Below, in pieces: positions 58,085 to 64,000 of a stretch of DNA of 64,000 nucleotides. The position numbers were made by a program, and so were the translations under genes. Under the pieces are notes generated by a model. It had not been told where the DNA came from. It did not search any database and saw nothing but the letters and a program-made list of their open reading frames with translations. The DNA is taken from contig NZ_CP025781.1 of NCBI RefSeq assembly GCF_004194535.1, forward strand, positions 2,232,001 through 2,296,000, given 5' to 3'. This DNA is from Iodobacter fluviatilis. GTDB taxonomy: Bacteria > Pseudomonadota > Gammaproteobacteria > Burkholderiales > Chitinibacteraceae. Numbering within the stretch: position 1 is the stretch's first letter; the number at the start of each line of letters is the position of its first letter.

Positions 58085-58346
58085 ACAAAGCCAAGCAAAC
58101 AGCAAGCGCGGGGTTTTTTGCGTCTGCATTTTGAGAGGAATCCGCACTCAGCCCCCAGCACGCGCCCTCGTGACCCCACCACGCCTACCCACTTAACACA
58201 CTATTTTTTATGCACCTGCATGAGGAAGGCTCAAGCCGCGCGAGATATGGCCCTGAACGGTAAGAAGTGTTCCTATAAAAGCTTGCACTGCTTGCGGATT
58301 TCTTGCGAATGGTTACAAGGTGCTAACACCTGCATAGGGATTACGG
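58085..58346. other. Remnant DNA after the portal fragment
   Basis: No intact gene. A plus-strand frame at 58118-58351 contains HYFLCTC, faintly like the YYQCTN segment of phage Ogr zinc-finger activators that neighbour portal genes, but too little is conserved to call it. Confidence 0.3.
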
Positions 58347-58440
58347 AATAACTGGGGACAGAGCAAACCTAAATCCTGCTATATTTCATGCCTTTAGAGC
58401 CGAAGAAAGTAGATTTAAATTTGCTCTGACCCCAGTTATT
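58347..58440. repeat. REP-like palindrome (GGGGACAGAGCAAA)
   Basis: AATAACTGGGGACAGAGCAA on the left and its near-inverse TTTGCTCTGACCCCAGTTATT on the right. This GGGGTCAGAGC-type palindrome is widely seen near REP-associated IS200-like (RAYT) transposases. One copy here, no transposase. Confidence 0.75.
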
Positions 58441-58834
58441 TAGACGCCATTGGCAGGTGCTGTGGCTCTGCTCGCGTTTCTCTCTGTACGGGTGATGGCC
58501 CAACCACCAGCTCAATTAAAACTAGCTTTAAAAAATTATATCTACCGAGCGTCAACAGCTTGGTCAAAGCCGACCTTGGCCATATTAAGTCCCAATGTAC
58601 TGGTTAGCGGCCGCTCAAATGCAGATTTAGTTAACTAGGATTTTCTCTAGGCGACGGACTCATACTCCCAATCATCTACAGCCTTTTGATTAACTCCCTT
58701 GAGCATTCGCAGTTGGTGGATGCTACACGCTTCCACATGCACTAAATGAATAGTATATTTCTTTTTCCGACAGCAAAAAGGAAGGCAGAAGTCAACTTTG
58801 TCTTCTGTTAAACCAGAGAATAAGGGATAAGGTC
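58441..58834. other. Upstream region of the ATPase gene
   Basis: Nothing clearly coding. On the minus strand about 60 codons are open up to a stop near 58648 (phrase HLVHVEACSIHQLRMLKGVN), without a start or known family. The ATPase promoter should be close to its start; TATACT-like signals on the plus strand near 58752-58760 are possible. Confidence 0.35.
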
Positions 58835-61483
58835 GTGACGATTCTGCAAGAAATCCATACGTGGTCTAAGGACCTCACTGCATGGCAACAAGACGCAATC
58901 GCAAGGCTATACTCCGACCGGTCGCTTAGTGCTGCTGATTTGGACGACCTCTACGCATTGGCCAAGACTGAGGTTGGTATCCCTGACATGGAAGGTCGTG
59001 TGTGCAAAAAACTTCAGGATGCCGAAGTAGCTCTGCCGGTAAATCCAACACGAGTTGTGTTGCTTACGGCCATCAAGGCACTTACTAACGTCAATGCCTT
59101 GGCAAACGATGTGCGCCTACCCATTGCGAAAACTGGCGTTACTGCCATCTATGGTGAGAACGGCGTCGGGAAATCAGGCTATTCGAGAGTGTTCAAGAAG
59201 GCTTGCCGAGCACGTGATAGGCGCGAACCCATTCTTCCCAATGCGAATCTAGAGCTTAGACAGTGCGGATCAGCATTTGCGACGTTTGAAACGGAGATCG
59301 ACGGCACCCCGATTGATCTGCAATGGAAAGCTGACGTCGATCCGCCCGAACCTCTTTCGGACATTGCGATCTTTGATACGCACTGTGCTCGTGCCTATAT
59401 CGATAATCAAGGCGACTTCGCTTACGCCCCATACGGGCTGGATATCTTAGAAGGGCTGGTTGGGGCATGCAATGCACTAAAGGTTCGGGCCCTCGCAGAA
59501 AAAGCAGCGAATGCTCCAAGCGACGCCGCTTATGTGGTTCTTGCAGGAGAACAAACGAAGGTTGCCAAGACTTTGGTCGGAATCCCAAGCAAGACCAAGG
59601 TCGAAGATATTGAGGCTTTGGCCTCTCTCAGTGAGGCGGAGTTGGAACGGCTCACGTTTCTGAACAAAACCTTGGCCGAAACTGATCCCAAGCAGAAGGC
59701 TTTAGCGCTGCGGCAAAAGGCCAGCCGACTTACCTCACTAGCGGGTCGAGTAGCAACAGCGATCGACGTCGTGAGCGAAGCGACGGTCGCTTCGCTCAGA
59801 GTCCTAATCGATAAATCAAATGCGGCCAAAACAGCAGCTGAGCTTGCTGCAACCGAATTCAAGGCGACCCCCGGCCAACTGGTCGGAACCGGCGGCGAGG
59901 AGTGGAAGACACTCTTCGAGGCTGCTAGGACTTTTGCCGAAATCAGCTACGTGGATAACGAATTTCCATATTTGCCAGCAGATGCGGCATGTCCACTTTG
60001 CCAGAATACCCTTGGTCAAGAAGGCTCAGTGCGGTTATTGCGATTTGATACTTTCATCAAAGCAGCTGCTGAAAAGGCCGCGAAGGATGCACGCGAGGCC
60101 GCGGCCATTCCATTTAGGGTTATTCAACAGGCAAACGTAGATCTGATGTTCCGCGACGATTTGGTCGAAGAGGTTACGGAGCTCCGTCCAGAGGTCGCGG
60201 TTGTTTGTGCAGCACTTCAGTCCTCCCTCAAAAAGCGCCAAGAGGCCGTACTTCAGGCCGCTGCAGGCAAACTGGCCTGGGATGGGCTTACAAAACTATC
60301 CCTCGACCCACAGCCAAGCTTAGCCGAGATAATTAATAACCTGCAAGAACAGTCAAATGCACTCGATGCCATTACTGACGAGAACTTCAAGGGGGTCCTA
60401 GTCTCAGAGCAGGCGGAACTCGATGCTCGTCGTAGGCTGGCAGAGGTAAAGGGGGCTGTACTTGAGGCCATGACTAAGTATGAGTTCTGCCGAAAATTGC
60501 AAGTTTGTATTGAGGGCATGGATACACGGAGCATATCGCGGAAGTCGACTGAGCTTTCTCGCACTATGGCCAGTCAAGAGTTAGCTGATGCCCTAAACTC
60601 TGAACTCAGGCAACTCAAGGTTCATCACCTCAACGTTACCATGAAGCCCGGGTCGCCGGGAGGTAAAACCCAGTTTAAGCTAACAATGCAGTTGCCAGGT
60701 GGTGGAACACCGACGACCATCCTCAGTGAAGGTGAGCAGCGGGCCATTGCTATCGCATCCTTTATGGCGGAGATCCAACTTAGCAAGGGGCGCGGTGGCA
60801 TCGTTCTTGATGACCCTGTCTCGTCGTTAGATCATCGCCGCCGCTGGGAGGTTGCTGAGCGTTTGGCGAAGGAGTCGCTGATCCGACAGGTGATTATCTT
60901 CACTCATGACATTTACTTTCTCCTGATTTTGGAGCAAAAGGCGAAAGAGGTCGGAGCCCAGCTAACTAAGAACTACATCCGCAGAACCGCAAATGGCACT
61001 GGCGTCCATTCCGAGGACTTACCCTTTGACGTTCTTGGCACAAAAGATCGCTTGAGTCGCCTGCGGAAGTTATTGGTCGATGTACGTAAGGCAGCGAAGG
61101 AGGGCGATGAAGACCTTCAGCGCCAAGAGACAGCAAAATGCTATGGTCAGCTACGACTCGCATGGGAGCGTTGCATAGAGGAGGTCCTGCTTAACGGAGC
61201 AGTGCAGCGCTTCGGTGAGGGTGTTTTGACCCAACGTCTCAAAGGGGTGACTATCACGGACACCGACTATTTAGAAATTGATGCTGGCATGACCAAAGCT
61301 TCGAAGTTCGAGCATGATGCCGCCTCAACTGTCGGAAGGCTTCCCATACCGGCCCCAGACGACCTCAGCAAGGACATTGAGCGCTTGGCCACGTGGCGCG
61401 AGATACTCAATAAGCGTGTGGATGCCATTGCTAAAGGCTCGGCTAGTAGATCAGCCCTCTTTACTACAGAGTTGACACTTTGA
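58835..61483 (+). CDS. SMC/RloC-like AAA (ABC-type) ATPase, candidate phage-defence nuclease
   Basis: 882 aa from GTG 58835 (AAGG upstream). Walker A is GENGVGKS (107-114). A split coiled-coil middle holds a single CPLC (386-389) like the zinc hook of Rad50/RloC proteins. Then come the ABC signature LSEGEQR (630-636), Walker B IVLDDPVSSLD (656-666) and H-loop THD (690-692). The C-terminal 190 residues contain R774-x3-E778 and H827, the spacing type of the Arg-Glu-His triad in PrrC/RloC anticodon nucleases; this is only suggestive. Gene-sized, intact, with codon use unlike the neighbours, in a decayed island: a typical solitary defence gene. Confidence 0.8.
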   Translation: MTILQEIHTWSKDLTAWQQDAIARLYSDRSLSAADLDDLYALAKTEVGIPDMEGRVCKKLQDAEVALPVNPTRVVLLTAIKALTNVNALANDVRLPIAKTGVTAIYGENGVGKSGYSRVFKKACRARDRREPILPNANLELRQCGSAFATFETEIDGTPIDLQWKADVDPPEPLSDIAIFDTHCARAYIDNQGDFAYAPYGLDILEGLVGACNALKVRALAEKAANAPSDAAYVVLAGEQTKVAKTLVGIPSKTKVEDIEALASLSEAELERLTFLNKTLAETDPKQKALALRQKASRLTSLAGRVATAIDVVSEATVASLRVLIDKSNAAKTAAELAATEFKATPGQLVGTGGEEWKTLFEAARTFAEISYVDNEFPYLPADAACPLCQNTLGQEGSVRLLRFDTFIKAAAEKAAKDAREAAAIPFRVIQQANVDLMFRDDLVEEVTELRPEVAVVCAALQSSLKKRQEAVLQAAAGKLAWDGLTKLSLDPQPSLAEIINNLQEQSNALDAITDENFKGVLVSEQAELDARRRLAEVKGAVLEAMTKYEFCRKLQVCIEGMDTRSISRKSTELSRTMASQELADALNSELRQLKVHHLNVTMKPGSPGGKTQFKLTMQLPGGGTPTTILSEGEQRAIAIASFMAEIQLSKGRGGIVLDDPVSSLDHRRRWEVAERLAKESLIRQVIIFTHDIYFLLILEQKAKEVGAQLTKNYIRRTANGTGVHSEDLPFDVLGTKDRLSRLRKLLVDVRKAAKEGDEDLQRQETAKCYGQLRLAWERCIEEVLLNGAVQRFGEGVLTQRLKGVTITDTDYLEIDAGMTKASKFEHDAASTVGRLPIPAPDDLSKDIERLATWREILNKRVDAIAKGSASRSALFTTELTL

Positions 61484-61705
61484 CTAAAGCTACCAGTAAG
61501 CAGATAACTTAAAAACGGCCGGTTATGTCCGAGCGGCTGGAGCTTGCGACACAACTACGAGTGCCTGCAATAGGAGTCATTGCAGGCACTCAGTTAGACT
61601 AGAATTATTGCGTCTCAGAATCCTCAATAATCTGCCTGTTTCCTTGCTAAGCCCTTTGTTTAAAAGGGTTTCATCTCTTTTTTATTTCTGACTTCCTGCG
61701 GATTT

Positions 61706-61795
61706 GGTCACACCGGTCATACCTTGGTTTTACATGGGTAACAACAAAAAAACCTTATAAAACAACGTGGTCACACTGGTCACACCGGTTACACC
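61706..61795. repeat. 9-bp iteron-like repeats GGTCACACC
   Basis: Two tandem units at 61706-61723 (GGTCACACC, GGTCATACC) and three at 61769-61795 (GGTCACACT, GGTCACACC, GGTTACACC), with 45 bp between. Related units recur in both arms of the inverted-repeat element at 62068-62362. Confidence 0.75.
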
Positions 61796-62067
61796 AAAAA
61801 AACACCCCAACCCTACCCCCGAGGTGCTGCCGTGGCGCACAAGGGGAAATCCTTCGCGCTGCATTTTTGCTATTTGAATATTGTAAGAATTGAATTGTTT
61901 TAATTGGCGTATTGAAGAATTAAATTCTCAATTTCAGGTGAAATATTTAGCCACTAATCTTTAACCAGAGGCATGGGGTGAGGTGAAAGCTTACTAAAGG
62001 TATGGGGGATATTGAGGGGTTTAATAACTTATTGAAGACGATAGTCACCCGACAAGGGACAGGGCCT

Positions 62068-62362
62068 ATAACTCTATTTTTAATTCGACCATGTACTTAA
62101 GGTATGACTGGTATGACAGCGTCGCCCTCGATTGGATTTCGGGGCTGTTGCATTCGATTCATTAGCGCAATGACCACGGCTTGGCAATCCGCATCAGAAA
62201 AGGAGCCGGGGACCCTAGAGGTTTACATGCCACTACGGGGCCTAAGACTCGCAGTTTCATTTCAGTGGCTGCACTGTGAAGTAAGTGAAATATGCAGGCA
62301 GGTGAAATATGAAGGCACACCGGTCATACCTTAAGTACATGGTCGTTCTTAAAATAGAGATA
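62068..62362. repeat. 295-bp element with roughly 48-bp inverted repeats
   Basis: The arms 62068-62115 and 62315-62362 are inverted; the core 62086-62112 pairs with 62319-62345 over 27 bp with a single mismatch (CATGTACTTAAGGTATGAC inside). A 76-codon frame starts in the left arm and ends in the right arm but does not resemble a protein I know. It may be a MITE, or the remains of an origin. Confidence 0.75.
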
Positions 62363-62480
62363 GGCTATGGTATTGGGAGGAAATCGGGGGATTGCTATCA
62401 AAAGCCAAAATGCAGCGCGGGCATATTTCTGCCAGCCCTCAGCAGCGCGATTTGAGGGAGGAATATCCCCTGAAAATGGA

Positions 62481-62543
62481 TTGTTGGTATGTGGATTTGA
62501 TACCAACAAATATACCAACAATGGTGGCCGGCTTTGTTGGTAC
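62481..62543. promoter_or_regulatory. Cluster of four ATACCAACAA sites
   Basis: ATACCAACAA occurs directly at 62500-62509 and 62512-62521, and inverted at 62481-62490 and 62534-62543 (last base varied). The symmetrical set, about 90 bp from the tRNA, looks like arm sites for a tyrosine integrase or excisionase. No integrase gene remains. Confidence 0.5.
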
Positions 62544-62568
62544 TTGGGCGAACGACGGCGGACGTAAA

Positions 62569-62600
62569 AAACCCCCGAAAGCTAGGCTATTCGGGGGTTT
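62569..62600 (-). terminator. Terminator of the tRNA-Met transcript
   Basis: On the minus strand AAACCCCCGAA and TTCGGGGGTTT form an 11-bp stem with a 10-nt loop, followed by T's. It lies 34 bp past the tRNA 3' end. Confidence 0.88.
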
Positions 62601-62633
62601 CAGGTCTTTAGCGAACTGCTAAAAACGGGTATC

Positions 62634-62710
62634 TGGTGGCTATGGCGGGACTCGAACCTGCGACCCCAGCATTATGAGTGCTGTGCTCTAACCAACTGAG
62701 CTACATAGCC
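62634..62710 (-). tRNA. tRNA-Met (elongator, anticodon CAT)
   Basis: 77 nt including encoded CCA. The acceptor stem GGCTATG/CATAGCC, D stem GCTC/GAGC, anticodon stem CAGCA/TGCTG with loop CTCATAA, and T stem GCAGG/CCCGC with loop TTCGAGT all pair. The first pair G1-C72 and the D-loop mark it as elongator, not initiator. It is the right border of the accessory island. Confidence 0.97.
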
Positions 62711-62788
62711 TTAAAGAGGGACGCATTATGGTTTCTTTTATTTTAGCTGTCAACACCCTTGATGGGGATTCGGCGATATTTTGTTGTT

Positions 62789-64000
62789 TTATTTTTTTGT
62801 ACTTTGCTGTGAGGTGATGGCTCTGCTGATAGCGGCTTGAATTTGTTCAAAATTAAATGGTTTTGCGATGAAATCATCCATGCCTGCTTCAAGGCAGGCA
62901 GCGCGATCGTCGATGAGTGAATTGGCGGTGAGGGCGATAATCCAGGGCTGGCCGTAGCATTCTGGTTGGGCGCGTATGGCCCGGCATGCGCTTAGTCCGT
63001 CTAAGATGGGCATGGATAAATCCATTAGCACAACCGGGAAACGAATGATTTTTAGTATTTGCAGCGCCGCTTCGCCGTTGTCCACCACGGTGGCGCGTGC
63101 GCCGGCTTGCTCAATACAGCGTTGGGCTACAAATTGATTGACGGCGTTGTCTTCTGCAATGAGTACATGCAAATCTACCGGCAGTTGGGGGGTGGCGGCT
63201 TTGCTAGGGCGGCTAGGCGTGGTGCTCTCGCTGCTTTGCAGCGGTAAATGGATTAAAAAAACGCTGCCCGATCCGTACTCGCTTGTTAGCTGGATATCGC
63301 CGCCCATGAGTTCGATGATGCGCGAAACAATCGCCAGCCCTAGGCCGGTACCTCCATATTGGCGGGTGATCGTGCTATCGGCTTGTGAGAAGGGTTTAAA
63401 TAATGTGGTGAGCTGTTCTTGCCTGATGCCTATGCCACTATCGCTTATTTTAAGCATGAGCGTTTGTTGTGATTGCTCTGCAAGGATGGAGACATAGCCG
63501 TGCTGGGTAAATTTAATCGCGTTACCTAAGAGATTTTGTAATATCTGCCTAAGGCGTAACGGGTCACTTTTGATCCAATGCTCTACATTGCTGTTGATTT
63601 CTAATGTAAGCGATAATTGTTTTTGGCTGGCGATAGGGTGGTAGAGCTTGACGATATCGTGCAGTAATTCTGGCAGGTTTACCGGCGTGGATTCCAGCGT
63701 CATTTGGCTGGCTTCTAGCTTGGAGTAATCCAAAATCTCATTGATGAGCGTTAAAAGGGAATCTCCGCAGCGGCTGAGTGTGGCCAGCAAGCTGGCTTGG
63801 TCTTCGTTAAGCGGACTATCTTCCAATAATTGAGCAATGCCCAAAATGCCATTCAGCGGCGTGCGAATTTCGTGGCTCATAATGGCCAAAAAACTGCTTT
63901 TGGCCCGCGTGGCAGCTTGGCTGGCATCAAGGGCGGCTTCGAGTTGCTCTGTTCTTTGTGCAACCCTTGCTTCTAGCTGTTCGGCTAGCCGTTGCAAGGC
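62789..64000 (-). CDS. Hybrid sensor histidine kinase, 3' part (cut by window edge)
   Basis: About 403 visible codons, open to the edge. A coiled coil ([13 protein letters not shown]) enters the HisKA domain with the phospho-acceptor in [10 protein letters not shown], then HATPase boxes N ([16 protein letters not shown]), G1 (ISDSGIGI), F and G2 ([10 protein letters not shown]). The C-terminal receiver has AEDNAVNQ, the phospho-acceptor Asp in [13 protein letters not shown], and ALTAN. The sensor part lies beyond the window, so the signal is unknown. Confidence 0.92.
   Translation of the reverse strand, partial: ALQRLAEQLEARVAQRTEQLEAALDASQAATRAKSSFLAIMSHEIRTPLNGILGIAQLLEDSPLNEDQASLLATLSRCGDSLLTLINEILDYSKLEASQMTLESTPVNLPELLHDIVKLYHPIASQKQLSLTLEINSNVEHWIKSDPLRLRQILQNLLGNAIKFTQHGYVSILAEQSQQTLMLKISDSGIGIRQEQLTTLFKPFSQADSTITRQYGGTGLGLAIVSRIIELMGGDIQLTSEYGSGSVFLIHLPLQSSESTTPSRPSKAATPQLPVDLHVLIAEDNAVNQFVAQRCIEQAGARATVVDNGEAALQILKIIRFPVVLMDLSMPILDGLSACRAIRAQPECYGQPWIIALTANSLIDDRAACLEAGMDDFIAKPFNFEQIQAAISRAITSQQSTKK

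Larger units (their letters stand above)
61484..62633. other. Non-coding end of the island
   Basis: About 1.15 kb with no gene I can support. It contains 9-bp iteron-like repeats (61706-61795), a long inverted-repeat element (62068-62362), four ATACCAACAA sites (62481-62543) and the tRNA terminator (62569-62600). Such content suggests the replication or recombination end of a mobile element whose genes are gone. Confidence 0.6.

Noticed and set aside
58118-58351. Possible phage Ogr-like zinc finger next to the portal remnant
   Set aside because: Only a HYFLCTC phrase is suggestive; the other cysteines and the length do not fit.
58450-58638. 62-codon plus-strand frame with a hydrophobic start
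   Set aside because: Signal-peptide-like start but no family, no ribosome site, and in remnant DNA.
58648-58834. Minus-strand open stretch upstream of the ATPase, with the phrase HLVHVEACSIHQLRMLKG
   Set aside because: No start codon in a sensible place and no family match; could be the end of a lost gene but not supported.
61706-61795. Short tandem repeats considered as a CRISPR array
   Set aside because: Units are 9 bp with no spacers of regular length and no cas genes nearby.
62104-62334. 76-codon frame spanning the inverted-repeat element
   Set aside because: Starts and stops inside the repeat arms, lacks a ribosome site and resembles no protein.

Overview
The window reads as the chromosome of a Gram-negative betaproteobacterium. 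A type IV pilus operon pilMNOPQ is followed by aroK and aroB, the miaB/phoH/ybeY/corC/lnt set is present, and repeats resemble those of Neisseriales. A member of Neisseriales such as Iodobacter is my best guess (inference only; no rRNA is in the window).

Layout. 1-1174: 5' part of a soluble lytic transglycosylase. 1849-7519: glyQ, a lipoprotein, glyS, gmhB, plsC and a frameshifted SprT/YgjP-like metallopeptidase. 7781-10682 (minus): NAD(P)HX repair enzyme, a YcgR-type c-di-GMP protein and a nucleotidyltransferase-like protein. 10774-18265: mrcA divergent from pilMNOPQ. 18330-22691: aroK, aroB, YihY, wrbA, DUF2069. 22916-26659: leuA (joined in frame to an upstream HTH domain), pssA, psd. 26808-31435 (minus): an unknown protein, a GNAT enzyme, ilvC-ilvH-ilvI. 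31914-41326: an RDD protein, then lnt, corC, ybeY (frameshifted), phoH, and miaB; between phoH and miaB lie a UPF0149 gene and an orphan TupA-like binding protein, bordered by two copies of a palindromic repeat. 41413-45762 (minus): glycerate kinase, GntP permease, CdaR regulator. 46049-52787: ArsR regulator divergent from a short odd cytochrome P450 and an ABM-domain protein, then a MacA-MacB-NodT tripartite exporter. 53604-54836: BaiN-like flavoprotein.

54840-62630 is a decayed accessory island: a broken SPFH/prohibitin-like gene, an isolated flagellin gene, a broken P2-type phage portal gene, a REP-like palindrome, an 882-aa SMC/RloC-like ABC ATPase (candidate defence gene), 9-bp iteron-like repeats and an inverted-repeat element. 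It ends beside an elongator tRNA-Met. A hybrid histidine kinase runs off the right edge.

The most distinctive feature is the density of dispersed palindromic elements. Two MITE-like families meet at CTAG sites, a 71-74 bp CGTCAT...ATGACG family has three copies, and GTAGGGTGGGC hairpins are scattered among the genes. Several elements touch coding sequence: one supplies the apparent start codon of phoH, others lie at the stop codons of the SprT-like gene and the ArsR gene. Two G/C homopolymer indels break genes (SprT-like, ybeY); these may be sequencing errors or real.
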